A stretch of DNA of 64,000 nt from Cymbomonas tetramitiformis. Lineage: Eukaryota > Chlorophyta > Pyramimonadophyceae > Pyramimonadales > Pyramimonadaceae. The stretch lies in contig LGRX02025947.1 of NCBI GenBank assembly GCA_001247695.2, forward strand, positions 1 through 64,000, in the 5' to 3' direction. The notes beneath the pieces were generated by a model. It did no database searches. It saw only the letters and a list, made by a program, of their open reading frames with translations, and was not told the DNA's origin. Position numbers and translations under genes: made by a program. Positions 18,750 to 28,458 of this stretch are shown piece by piece; position 1 is the stretch's first letter; each line of letters begins with the position of its first letter.

Positions 18750-21326
18750 TCAATCGACAGCACCAAAGTAGCCAGCTGTGGTCTCAATCAAGTCGGACCC
18801 GAAGGGAGGGTTCCCGAAAGGACCTCTCTCATGTAGAGCCACACCGTAGAAGAAGGCCATGTCGAAGCTCAAATCTGCCTGAGCAAGATCCTGAAAGATG
18901 TCAGGGGGCTCAGGCGGCTCAAGCGGTGGCACATTGTCAGCCACAAAGAAACCCTGAGCCGGGATCACGGATTCAACAAATTCATTCGTGGAGAAAATTG
19001 ACGGAGTCTCCCAATCGAGATCACCACCAGGCGAAGGCAATCCCGCAGCCGACTGAGCATCGGGCACAGCTGCCACCCCCATGATCGAGATGCAAAGAAC
19101 GAGGGAAAGGAGGAAAGGAATCCCCCACGGCCCAACCGTGGCAGGAAAGCCCCAGGGCGGCTTCCCACAACCGTAGGTCCTCTGCTCGTCCACGGGCGGC
19201 CCGGAAACATGATTGGCCGACGGAGGCGAACCCCGCGGCTTCAGCCGGAAGCTGCCGTCGGCAAAGTCCTCGTAGTCGTCGGTGTCGTAGCCGGTGAGGT
19301 CAACCGGCGCGATGGCGGCGTGGTTGACAGTCTGAACGAATCCAGGGAACTCACCGTCCGTCGTGGCAGTCACCCGCGCCGATTGAAGCGGCACGGGCTT
19401 CACATCCTCCTTATGCGAGACAGGTATAGCAGGGGCCGGCACGGCGGATGCCGATGCCGCCGCACCACCTGCCGGAACCTGCTCCTCCGGCACGTTCCCC
19501 GCTGCCGCGGGGCCGCACACCAGAGCCGATGCATGCGGCTCGAGAACCGCCCGTGGTGGGAAGGATGCGTGGGTGTAGTGCACCTTGCAGTTTGCCGCGG
19601 CATGGACCTCCGCGGCGAGATCGTCCAGCCGCTGATGAATGTCGTCACCTGCGGGCTCGTCAGCAGGCTGCTGCGGCTCCACCGTGAAGCCGTAGGCGGA
19701 CACGTCGATCCCGCCCACCGCACCCGCACAGAGTACCGCAGGCGGCCCGTACGTAGATGCCGCAGTGGCAAAAGCCTCGGCCCCATCGTCCGCCGCCTGC
19801 TGGAACAGGGCACACATGGCCAATGCACGCACCCCCTCCGCGTCCTCCTCGTCGATGGGAATGCAGAATGCCGCGGCCGAGTGCGGGGGATGCTGACGCC
19901 CGCCCAACGGACAGTCGCGGTAGAAATGGTACTGCTCACCTTTCCCCGCCTTCTTGCATTTCCCGCAAAAAGGCTTCGCCTTCTGATCGTCACGGTCAAA
20001 ACCGACCGGAGGCAACGGGTGCGTGCCGACACGGAACCCCCGCTGCGTACCGCGCTGCTGCTGCTGCCGCTGCTGCCGCTGCGGCTGCTGCCGCTGCTGC
20101 TGCGCCGGTGGCGCATCCGTCCCGCGCTGTTGCCGCAGCAAATCATGGAGCTCGTTGATCTTGTTGAGGAGGGCGCCGTACTCGGTGCTGGAGAGCTGCG
20201 CGGAGATGCCGCTCTTGCCCGAGACTGTCTTCCCCGCCCCCGTCTGCGCCCAAGCCTGATATATCTCCACCACAAGGGAGCGGAGAGACGCCAAGGATAC
20301 GTGCGCGAGATCGGCCGCGAGAGGGTACCGCACCTTGACCGCGGTGTAAAACACCGGGTCCAGCCGGTTGTACATGGAGAGCTTCCTGGTCTCCTCGGTG
20401 GGTGTCCAGTCCGTAGCTTTGTTATCCCGCACCAGACGCTGTTCCCGAGCCAAGATGGGCTGCGGGTCAGTGTCTGCGGGATAACGCAACGCGGCGTGCT
20501 CCTCCTGGTGCGACTCACGTAGCGCCACCGGTACACAGCCCTTGATGATGTCCACCAGGGCTCGCCGTCCATCACGGTCAGACGAGGCGTCGGTGCCAGT
20601 CAACCAGACGTAGGCGTTGCTGTGCTTCTCGATAACCAGAGCCAGAACGTCGTAGAGCAAGCCGTTGACCTTGGTCACCACACGAGCCAGAGGGTCGTCG
20701 AGGTCAAAGGATGCCAGCTCCAGCCCAGCCGAATGAAACTCCGTACGCAGCTGCACCACCAGCTCGGAGAGGAGGCCAGCGTCGTCCGTACCGCGGAAGT
20801 GGTGCTTCTTGTCCCCAAGGACATCCTCGCGGACACCCTTGGCCCATTGGCGGTGTAGACGCGTTTTGTAGACGTCGTCAACCAGCTTGCTCTGCTCCTG
20901 CAAGTACTTCCTGGTCGCCACGTCTGCATCTTCGTTGGAATTCGGAGCGGGGTTCGGAACAGTTGGCGTACGCACCGTCGGACTGTTCCGAACTCCGTCC
21001 AATAGCCTCAGCGAGGCGTCGATGTCACTGTCCCTGTCCAGGGACTTCTTCGCTCGGGTCAACATACCCATACTCTGAAAAGCCAGAGGGGAGGTGGTAC
21101 GCAGTCGTGCGGTTGGGTGTGGTAGCGGAAAAATGGTAATGGTCAGCAGCGGAGAGAAGCTGAGAGAGCGGAGCGGCGAGGGGCACTCGAAGATGTCGTC
21201 GAAGTCGAAGGTGTCGCGAACACCAGCCCAGAAAACAGTAACCAGCAGGGCCAGTGCTGGTGCAAAACTGGATCCGAACTTTGCTAAGACTAGTCCGTAA
21301 CGAGGCGCGGTCCCCATGGCCGCCAC
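18750..21326 (-). CDS. Gag-like polyprotein of the LTR element
   Basis: An 858-codon frame. The leading codon is GTG and the first ATG is at 21317. A second candidate start, MGMLTRAKKSLDRDSD near 21070, follows a hydrophobic leader. Residues about 150-400 are helical and Copia-Gag-like (LVDIIKGCVPVALRESHQ; LSMYNRLDPVFYTAVKVRYPL). A basic poly-Q/R tract (encoded by CTG/CGG triplets) precedes a zinc finger C-X2-C-X9-H-X4-C at about 455-475 (FCGKCKKAGKGEQYHFYRDC). A single hydrophobic segment near 765-785 (IPFLLSLVLCISIMGVAAV) could be a membrane anchor. There are no Pol domains. Long frames on the other strand here are composition artefacts of the GC-rich codons. Confidence 0.8.
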   Translation of the reverse strand: MAAMGTAPRYGLVLAKFGSSFAPALALLVTVFWAGVRDTFDFDDIFECPSPLRSLSFSPLLTITIFPLPHPTARLRTTSPLAFQSMGMLTRAKKSLDRDSDIDASLRLLDGVRNSPTVRTPTVPNPAPNSNEDADVATRKYLQEQSKLVDDVYKTRLHRQWAKGVREDVLGDKKHHFRGTDDAGLLSELVVQLRTEFHSAGLELASFDLDDPLARVVTKVNGLLYDVLALVIEKHSNAYVWLTGTDASSDRDGRRALVDIIKGCVPVALRESHQEEHAALRYPADTDPQPILAREQRLVRDNKATDWTPTEETRKLSMYNRLDPVFYTAVKVRYPLAADLAHVSLASLRSLVVEIYQAWAQTGAGKTVSGKSGISAQLSSTEYGALLNKINELHDLLRQQRGTDAPPAQQQRQQPQRQQRQQQQRGTQRGFRVGTHPLPPVGFDRDDQKAKPFCGKCKKAGKGEQYHFYRDCPLGGRQHPPHSAAAFCIPIDEEDAEGVRALAMCALFQQAADDGAEAFATAASTYGPPAVLCAGAVGGIDVSAYGFTVEPQQPADEPAGDDIHQRLDDLAAEVHAAANCKVHYTHASFPPRAVLEPHASALVCGPAAAGNVPEEQVPAGGAAASASAVPAPAIPVSHKEDVKPVPLQSARVTATTDGEFPGFVQTVNHAAIAPVDLTGYDTDDYEDFADGSFRLKPRGSPPSANHVSGPPVDEQRTYGCGKPPWGFPATVGPWGIPFLLSLVLCISIMGVAAVPDAQSAAGLPSPGGDLDWETPSIFSTNEFVESVIPAQGFFVADNVPPLEPPEPPDIFQDLAQADLSFDMAFFYGVALHERGPFGNPPFGSDLIETTAGYFGAVD

Positions 21327-21470
21327 TCACAGTTGCTTACCGCAAACAATTCATACCATAATTCCTAGTCGCACCCAAACGCGCATGCGCGCACCACCTC
21401 TCCAAGCGGCCGTTTAGCCAATCATGGCCAAATCAGCAAGTGGAATAAAAGCGTGGATGGGGCCACGACC

Positions 21471-21722
21471 TACTGGAATATCCTAGTTCACTAGATATCA
21501 GAAACTCCCGAACTGTGTGGATAAACTCCTCAGATAAATAAACCCTAAGCTAGATATACCCGGAACGGTCTCGGACGGTTTCGGAGTCTAGCCTACCTGT
21601 GACACAGCGTGTGTCACAGCACGAACCTATAGATCAGTCAGCAGTCCAGTGTTGGTCCTAGGAGTCTGTCATAGGGGCCTGACCGGGACTCCCAGTCAGG
21701 GCTGCCTATACAGATTTCAGCA
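21471..21722 (-). repeat. 5' LTR of the Gag-only element
   Basis: Direct partner of 18179-18430. In element orientation it lies upstream of the Gag ORF and should carry the promoter. Confidence 0.9.
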
Positions 21723-21829
21723 GCCACTTCCCGATTCTTCATTTCCGCAATCCGGGGAGTGAGATCGGACGATCCGTCTCCTGAATGACGGTCATCACTG
21801 ATGACGGAAGGAAAGTCGGCGATCAACAG

Positions 21830-22476
21830 CACCTCTTCATACTATTTATTCATTATTTATTACTATTATGTAATAACATAATTTTATTATTATGTGATAC
21901 TTTATATTATTATTATGTGATGATACCTCGTCATTTGCCAATAAAACCTTGGACATATAAACCCTTATCGTGGGATTCTATAAGTTTTTAAAATTCTACA
22001 AATGTAGATCTGTGACCTTCTAGATTCTACCTTCTTGAATCTTGATGGTTCTAGGTTCAATGAACTTGACCTACAGTACGAGTTTGGAGTACCTGTAGAC
22101 GAAGAGTGCAGAGTCGAGAGTGAGAGTCGCAGTGCCATCCCATGCCAGTCGGTGAGTCTCAAAATGACCCAAATGAAAATCTTAACATAGCTGAATAGTA
22201 CACGAGTTATTGTCGGCCCTAAACGTTAACGTAAAGAGGCATTGGGCCTTTGTAAAAATGTCATCTTCTTAACGGGAGAGCAATTACTAAGGGGAAAATC
22301 GCAGAAGTCGGTCAAAATATTAAAAGTGTTCTGCTGGCTCAAGGACGTTTCCACAAACTGTTATCCTGATTTCGTTTTCCCTCTTCCGTCGCGTGTGTCT
22401 ACCTCACTTGGTGTGCACTATTGCACGGTTGTAGCAGTGTAACATGTGAAGCATTTGGAAGGCTTGGCGAAATACT
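21830..22476. other. AT-rich intergenic region upstream of the PP2C gene
   Basis: TATTATTATG-type low complexity to about 21930, then unique sequence. No coding signal. It probably contains the PP2C promoter and 5' leader; no specific element can be named. Confidence 0.5.
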
Positions 22477-24980
22477 ATGGGTGCTTGTACAAGTAAAGAG
22501 TTACTTGATAACCCAGAGCATCTGCCTGACGATTCTGACAAACTGTTGGCGACTGTCAAAAACTTTAACCTCGCTGCTTACGGAGAAACCACTGCAGGTA
22601 TTTTAGTACTATTTTTGGATCGCTTGCACTTTATGTATTTCTCGACTTACTTCTCTGTTAGTGGTTCCGTCCTCATAGTGGTTTCGTGTGGTCTACGCAA
22701 TATACGGTTTCCTGCACTAACTAAGTGTAGCTATTTTCCTTCCCTAATAGGACTTAAGAAAGAAAATCAAGACGCCTTTGACATCATTCAAAACTTTGAC
22801 GATGAGCAAAGTCATATGTTTGCGGTTTGGGATGGTCACGGCACTCACGGCACAGGTGAACTCGGGACAGTCTACAATCCCAGTCTCAACTTTGCATGCT
22901 AAGGATCACAGTCAACCCAACGTGTGCACCACGCATGTTCAAATAGCCGAAAGTTAATTCTGCTTTCGGTACAAATATGTTCAAATAGCTGAAGTTTGAA
23001 TTTAAATTGTAAGAAGCAGACCTTGGCAGACTCGTACTGTACTTGCTTACCACAGTACACCACTTAAACACGCTGCCACCTGCCTGAATGTTCAAAGAGT
23101 GCACGTCAATGAGGCTTCACGCCTACAGCTCAAGGTCGCTGCCGCAACCTGTTATGTTGCAGGGATCGCCGAGTTTTGTAAGAAACGACATCCCGAGCTT
23201 CTGAAATTCCAACTTACCAATGGATCTGCTAAAACGAAAGAGGAAGTGAAAAGCGCTCTGACCCAGTCGTTCATTATGACCCACTCAGAACTTTCAGAAT
23301 CTCGTGAGGCCGCGCCCATACTCTCCTTAAGTCTGCAACCCTTGCGGGCATACCTCTTTCAAGCTTGTATAGATGCGTGGACAACCCACATGTCAGAAAC
23401 TCATATCAGCTTGCTGTGATTCCTCCGGCTTAAAGAAACCGTCTTGAGAACTATGGTACACGTTATGCGTGTGGTGTAAGTAGACCGCCACAACGGGAAC
23501 TGGTTTGGTGGTTGAAACACTCTTGCCTTGGTGTATATGTACATCGTATAACATCGCGACGGCCCAGTTTTATCCTTGTTTGAATCAGCAGACACAACTC
23601 CGAAGTAGAAAATATGGCAGTTTTACTTTTCGGTCCTTCAAGGACTCGAGGAGGTGTCTTTCCACCTGATTTCTGCGCCGGTTTGTGCAGATCATGACAG
23701 CTCTCTGAGTGGTGCGACGTGCGGCATGGTCCTTCTTCGAAAGAATGAGATTTTCGTCGCTGCCACCGGTTCGCACTATTTTCCTTTGTTATGTATGCAT
23801 ATTTTGCACGCTACCTGTATTCACCTCACGGGAAAATATGTGCATCCCCTTCACCTTGTTGTTTGGTTTTCGTTCTCCCCGCGCAACGCTATTTCAACGT
23901 GAAGAAGATACGATAGGAAGTTCAAGTCGCCTTGTTGCCGTCCGGCAGTAGGAGTAAAACAGTAACTGCACCTCACCGCAAGGAAGCGCCAGTCAGTGCT
24001 TTAGTCTCTTCACGCGCTTGCAGCATCGTCTCCACTGCGTCAAAGGCAGGTTTCCGAGCTTGCCGATGTCCTCCGGAAAGTGCAACGAGGTCAACTGCTC
24101 GCAACGCCATTCAACGATGTCATGCGTTACACCCTCGATACCGACACCTGCTGCAGGCCCCCTGCTCCTTGGCAATAAGCACACGCCCGTCGCTTGCGTG
24201 GCATCTTTACGGCTTGAGGTTCCCGAGTGGTGCCTGCGCATTCTCACACGGCTGACGCTGCTTCTTCTGTGCTTGCGATCAGGAGACTCTCGAATTATTC
24301 TCGCAGTGAAGGGCAGGAACGGTGACCTCAGAGCGCAGCCGTTAAGCATCGATCATCGCCCCTCACGGCCAGTTGAGCGCGACAGGATCATTCAGTCCGG
24401 CGGTCGAGTACAGCCGAAACGTATAGCATCTGGCAGGTTTGTGGGAGAGGACCGGGTCTGGCTGCAAGAGATGGAGATGCCGGGGTTGATGGTTACTCGC
24501 TCCCTAGGAGACGAGATAGCGGCGTCAGTAGGTTGCTTCGCAGAGCCCGAGATGGTTCGCCGCGTTGTTGACGTTTCTAAGCACATGTTCATGGTTATCG
24601 CAAGCGACGGGGTCTGGGATGTGTTGGACAACCAAACTGTTGTCAATCTAGGTACAAAGCCCGCAGACTCTCTGCCCCGACTTCTGCGCCCTTTTTGCAG
24701 TTGTGTATTTTTGGCCTGCCTGGCCTATGAGTTGAGCCACGTCTCCCTGCGTTTTCGCTCTGAGCTTGACCGTCCTCATGACTCATCTTCCCACTCCAAG
24801 TACTATCTGAAGGATCCTTCTTGGTGTCCCTCAGGAGCAAAAGCAAAAACTGCGAAGCAGGCAGTCCAGTCCATTATGGAAGCGGCTGAGTCGGGTTGGG
24901 AAGAAAAAAATAGAGGCGATAACATCACCTGTGTGGTGGTAAGGTTTTATGCTGAAGGTGAGGAGGTTCCGGAGGATTGA
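22477..24980 (+). CDS. PP2C-type serine/threonine protein phosphatase, six exons
   Basis: Joining 22477-22597, 22751-22855, 23100-23303, 23691-23768, 24283-24651 and 24835-24980 gives 1,023 bases (340 residues) with no stop. Every intron is GT...AG and every one lies in phase 1. The N-terminus MGACTSK fits an N-myristoylation site, so membrane anchoring is likely. PP2C motifs appear in order: KKENQDA, FAVWDGHGTHG (metal-binding D and G), SGATCGMVLL, ATGDSRIIL, a substrate-flap/LSIDHRPSRP segment, VTRSLGDE, IASDGVWDVLDN and RGDNITCVVV. These are the Mn/Mg ligands of the PPM family. The VFDGHG box reads VWDGHG, a minor change. This is the best candidate host gene in the window. The exon 3 to 4 join is the least certain. 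Confidence 0.9.
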
Positions 24981-26090
24981 AACAAACTCCCTACAGTCTG
25001 TATTTTTGGCTCATTACAAAAGGATACTACCTCATGTGCCGTTTTGTACCTCACTAATTCGGGATGGAAATTTTGTGTTACGGATATGGGGGACACTGTT
25101 GCAAGATGGCTGAATTGTTCGTTACAAATAAAGTCTACCTCGTTGCTGCAACTTTTTGAGTGTTTCCTATATGTAAGCAGACACGTATTTTGTTTATTAT
25201 AGTATGCCCTACTGTTTGAACACTTTCAGAGACGCACATAAGCTCTCTCTGAAAATCCCACCCCCCCGGTGAAGTTCACAAGTAAGTGCCTTGGCATTGA
25301 GTTTTTGCTTCTGAATTCGGATTGAATTTTGGATAATATGTGCGATATGAGAATATGAGGGACCTTGCGGACAAGTCATTCAGGGGTGCATGACGGCGAA
25401 TCAACACAACACATGAGCGAGTATATCAATTGAGCTTGATGGAACGAATTTTCAAATCTCGATGATACCGGGAAACAATCTTTAGATATATAGACTGTGG
25501 GCTAATGCTAGGTTTGGAGATTCCAATGAGCGAAGTCGCGGGTTTGAGAACGGGCGACATCCACAGTCGAGATTTTGTGACATGTATCAGCAGAGCCCAT
25601 TACTTATCGGGTAGTTTGGTAGCCTACTCCGACATACGACAACGTACATCGAATCAACATACCGTATGCAAAAATAATGAACGCAAACCCCCACAAACGA
25701 CATCCTCCTCCTCGCTGGCAGCCGGTCGGCCTCCAAAGACGAAACGAATATATTTAGGTAATCAAGACGACACAACGGATATCGTTTCAACTGTATAACG
25801 AATCAAATATTCCATCACTTGCGCCGATGGCGGAGGAGGATATGGCGAAGACCGCACCACCCAGACGGTAGCCTATGATTGGATGATGCCCAGGGGTTGC
25901 AGAAATTTCATCCAAGTAGCCAGTGCCATCGGCGCATGCAAGGGGCTCCTCAATCTCGGCAAGCGCCGTGGCCGCCACCGCTTTCGTACATCAAAGTGCT
26001 ACGTCCCGTTTTCATTTTTCTTCTCTTTCGGCATGCATCTTTGCGTTTGCCTTCGTCACACGCGCGTTGTGTTTGAAGCCGCCTCGTGTT
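24981..26090. other. Intergenic, no gene supported
   Basis: Contains an AATAAA-like sequence near 25129 that may end the PP2C transcript. Small frames at 25505-25798 (+) and 25787-25978 (-) lack motifs. Confidence 0.5.
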
Positions 26091-26134
26091 GATTAAAGTG
26101 ATTAACCATCACCCACCGTATCCGTCGTGTCTGG

Positions 26135-26430
26135 TTGCGTGAGGGTTTAGCCGCCTCGCCCGCTCCCCCCCATGCGCGTGACTCTGGTGGTGTGGGGGAT
26201 TCACCTTCGCCCTCTGGTGGTGGCCGTGCGATGGCCTTGCGGTCTCGCGCTGTCTTCGCCGCTGAGGGGAAGTGGGAGGACACTGGTGGCCCGTACCGCA
26301 TTTGGAACGGGCAGGGTCGCCCCTGCGTGGTGTGCTACCGCCTCTACGCCCTCACCGACGTCCACGCCGACACCAACGGCCTTTGCCCGTGGGTGTGCAC
26401 CGATGTATTCTCCACAGGCACACCCCCCCA
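26135..26430 (+). pseudogene. Fragment of a CCHCC-motif retroelement protein
   Basis: An open frame that matches the middle of the ORF at 31809-32831. Both contain MALR, then GKW, then a cysteine/histidine motif C-X2-C-X9-H-X6-C-X3-C with HADT and CPWVC/CPYVC (here CVVCYRLYALTDVHADTNG). The preceding residues (SPSPSGGGRAMALR) parallel SPPPRSPTAMALR in the other copy. Flanking protein is lost: downstream the frame enters a decamer repeat array and is not protein. It is presumed to be a relic of a Gag-like protein; the motif could bind zinc. Confidence 0.55.
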
Positions 26431-26434
26431 TTAC

Positions 26435-27095
26435 ATTTACAGGGACTTGCAGGCAAGTACAGGTAAATACAGGCAAGTACAGGTCGGCCTGGTACAGGGA
26501 CATACAATAATGCTACCCGGGAGTATATAGGCACTTACAGGTACATACAAGAGGTTACAGGGAGTACTGGGACATATAGGGACATACTGGCAAATAATGT
26601 TAGCTACGGGTAAGTACTGTTGGTTACAGGCCCCTATCGGGGGCATTGTCATTTACAGGGAACTACAGGCGAGTACAGGCCGTTACCGGCGAATACTGGC
26701 AAGTACAGGCATGTATTGGGATTACAGGATGTCGCTGTCAAGTACAGTTACATACCATGAAGTACTGATGGTAAATATTGGCAAGTACTGGCGGGTACCG
26801 TGTACTACAGGAACTACAGGCATATATTGGTATGTACCGTCGTCTAACGCGGCGTATAAAGGAACCTACAGGAGAATAGAGGAGATTACCGGCGGTTACA
26901 GGGGTTACTGGTGCTATAGGCATGTACAGTAACATACTGTGGCATATAGGTACATACAAGCAAGTACCGGCGAGTACTGGCAATTACCGGCAAGTACCGA
27001 CAAGTACAGGAACCTGCCGGGTTATACTGGTATGTATCGTCACCTTATCGTCACCTATTGGTGAATACATATGCGTACCGGCAAATACAAGAACC
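26435..27095. repeat. Degenerate decamer array, TACAGGNAAG type
   Basis: Some fifty imperfect copies of a 9-11-bp unit around (A/G)(A/G)TACAGG(C/T)A or its TACTGG/TACCGG variants. It has no coding sense. The style matches the subterminal motif arrays of the CACTA transposon at 45-52.8 kb, although the motif differs. Confidence 0.8.
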
Positions 27096-27119
27096 TAGTG
27101 AATATACCTTGACCGGTAT

Positions 27120-27355
27120 GTTCGGATTGCGTGAGCCTATACAAGGGTTGACTGTATTCAGAATATGTATTAAGTGTGAATAGATATCGGATACTGAAAC
27201 CTGTAACCTAGGCGAAAGTCCCGAACGGTACCTAACGGCATGTGACACTACGGTGACACACACGGGCATCGGTACCCGAGTCAGATCGGACTAGGGGTCT
27301 AGTCAGGGGCCTACACAGGGACTCTCGGGAGGGCTGCCTGGGCTAAACCTAACAG
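27120..27355. repeat. Diverged solo-LTR-like sequence
   Basis: It shares scattered blocks, in the same order, with the 252-bp LTRs at 18179 and 21471: CCCGAACGGT, TGTGACAC...GTG(A)CAC, and CAGGG(A)CT...GGGCTGCCT. It interrupts the decamer arrays on either side. No partner LTR or coding region is present. Confidence 0.5.
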
Positions 27356-27590
27356 GACCTACTGGTATCTACCGTTACCTACCGGTGCCTACTAGTACAT
27401 ATAGGCGCCTACTGGTATTATTTACTGGTGTTTACCGGGACCTACCGGTGCATAATGGTACCTACCGGTGCATAATGGTACCTACCGGTGCATAATGGTA
27501 CCTACCGGTGCCTACTGGTGCCTATTGGTGCCTATTGGCGCCTACCGGAAACTACTAGTACCTACTGGCGCCTACCGGTACCTTCATGGA
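27356..27590. repeat. Decamer array, CCTACCGGTG type
   Basis: The repeat CCTACCGGTG/CCTACTGGTG runs throughout. A 20-bp unit CCTACCGGTGCATAATGGTA is repeated exactly three times at 27441-27500. Its reverse complement resembles the TACTGG/TACCGG units left of 27095, so the two arrays face each other. Confidence 0.85.
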
Positions 27591-27784
27591 GAGACTGATT
27601 TCACCCCCCACCATAAGGTGGGGGTCTGTCTCCCGATTTCCCCCCTCGGAGTGCAGTGCATGTGTCAATGCCGTGACTTGCCGTTCCGCTCCGTCCGTCT
27701 CCGATAGCACTAAACCCTCAATTATGTTTTATGATCTATCTTAGACTTCCGAGAGTTTCACTGCCTATGCCTGTCTGACCCGCA

Positions 27785-27855
27785 TATATATATATATATT
27801 CATCATATACAACGTTGTATATATATGTATGTATATATATATATATATATATCCT
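27785..27855. repeat. AT microsatellite with ACAACGTTGTATA palindrome
   Basis: (AT)n tracts flank ATATACAACGTTGTATAT, a perfect palindrome. No function can be assigned. Confidence 0.8.
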
Positions 27856-27899
27856 CCGACCCGATATCACACTTCACGTGAGGTTATGAGCTGGACCAC

Positions 27900-28292
27900 G
27901 TGGTGGCATTCTTGGTTGTATTTTTAAGATCCGTCTCACCGAACGCACCTGGTCACCCACCCTACGGTCTATCAAACCTACCTTGGCACCCACCATCCCT
28001 TCTACCCACCCTAGCGCACACCCATCGCGCAGTTTTGTCTCCATTTGAGTTGCCGAAACGCTTACCCACAATTTACCCACCAATTTACTTATTTCGTGAC
28101 CTTCGACATCGCACGCGACAACCACGACTTCGACTCTCTGGCCAGCAGCACCTCTACTGCCGGAGACATCGTTTACCGCACGACTATTTTGACCTCACCG
28201 ATGGTTTCCTCGTGACATTTGACCCCAATTTCACTTTTACATTGCTCGATTTAGTTAATTTTACGGAAAGTTACGTTGAAAACAAACCCTAA
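27900..28292 (+). pseudogene. ORF sharing an SGQQ...DLTD...SYV motif with 30615-31187
   Basis: The last 50 codons contain SGQQHLYCRR, YFDLTDGFLV, FDPNFTF and VNFTESYV. The minus-strand ORF at 30615-31187 has SGQQYLCCRK, VVDLTDVFLV, IHPNSTL and VDFTGSYV in the same order. The two copies are inverted relative to each other and adjoin LTR-like sequence, so they are probably parts of one retroelement family. No known domain. Confidence 0.4.
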
Positions 28293-28458
28293 ACCTACCG
28301 ATATCGACCATCACTAATCACAATACCCGACATAACGACGCCGACAAATTTAATATACGCTGTTATCATATTGACACCGGCCGTAATATCAATGTCGCGA
28401 GAGTGTCGTAACTTTGTGGAACCAGCATGCCGACTATGTTATGTGAAAGTAGATATAT

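Larger units (their letters stand above)
18179..21722 (-). mobile_element. Gag-only LTR retrotransposon (TR-GAG type), very recent insertion
   Basis: Two direct repeats of 252 bp (18179-18430 and 21471-21722) look identical base for base. They flank one long minus-strand ORF. A 5-bp duplication GCCAC lies outside each end (18174-18178 and 21723-21727). Read on the minus strand each LTR begins TGCTGAAATCTG and ends CCAGTA. A primer-binding-site candidate TGGCCCCATCC starts 5 bases inside the 5' LTR, and a purine-rich tract CTGGGGTGGTG precedes the 3' LTR. No protease, integrase or reverse transcriptase is present, so it must be mobilised by another element. Identical LTRs imply recent insertion. 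Confidence 0.9.
9640..21829 (-). mobile_element. DIRS-like tyrosine-recombinase retrotransposon (composite, with a nested LTR element)
   Basis: On the minus strand the gene order is Gag-like ORFs (18.0-17.0 kb), RING ORF (16.5-16.1 kb), zinc-knuckle Gag ORF (15.5-14.8 kb), RNase H/RT ORF (14.3-11.2 kb) and tyrosine recombinase (11.0-9.9 kb). This is the DIRS order: reverse transcriptase plus tyrosine recombinase instead of a DDE integrase. A 20-bp sequence GGAAAGTCGGCGATCAACAG occurs in the same orientation at 9640-9659 and 21810-21829, consistent with the split direct repeats of PAT/Ngaro-type elements. At the left end it continues into the 9-bp inverted pair GATCAACAG/CTGTTGATC. The exact ends are not proven. 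With the 3,549-bp nested element and one target copy removed, the element is about 8.6 kb. Confidence 0.75.

Noticed and set aside
19209..20575. Long open frames of 437 (+) and 391 (-) codons opposite or within the Gag ORF at 18750-21326
   Set aside because: Arg/Pro-rich shadow frames of a GC-rich gene; no motifs, and the real Gag frame explains the codon pattern.
27441..27500. Three exact 20-bp direct repeats as a CRISPR array
   Set aside because: Head-to-tail without spacers, part of a larger decamer array in a eukaryotic retroelement region.
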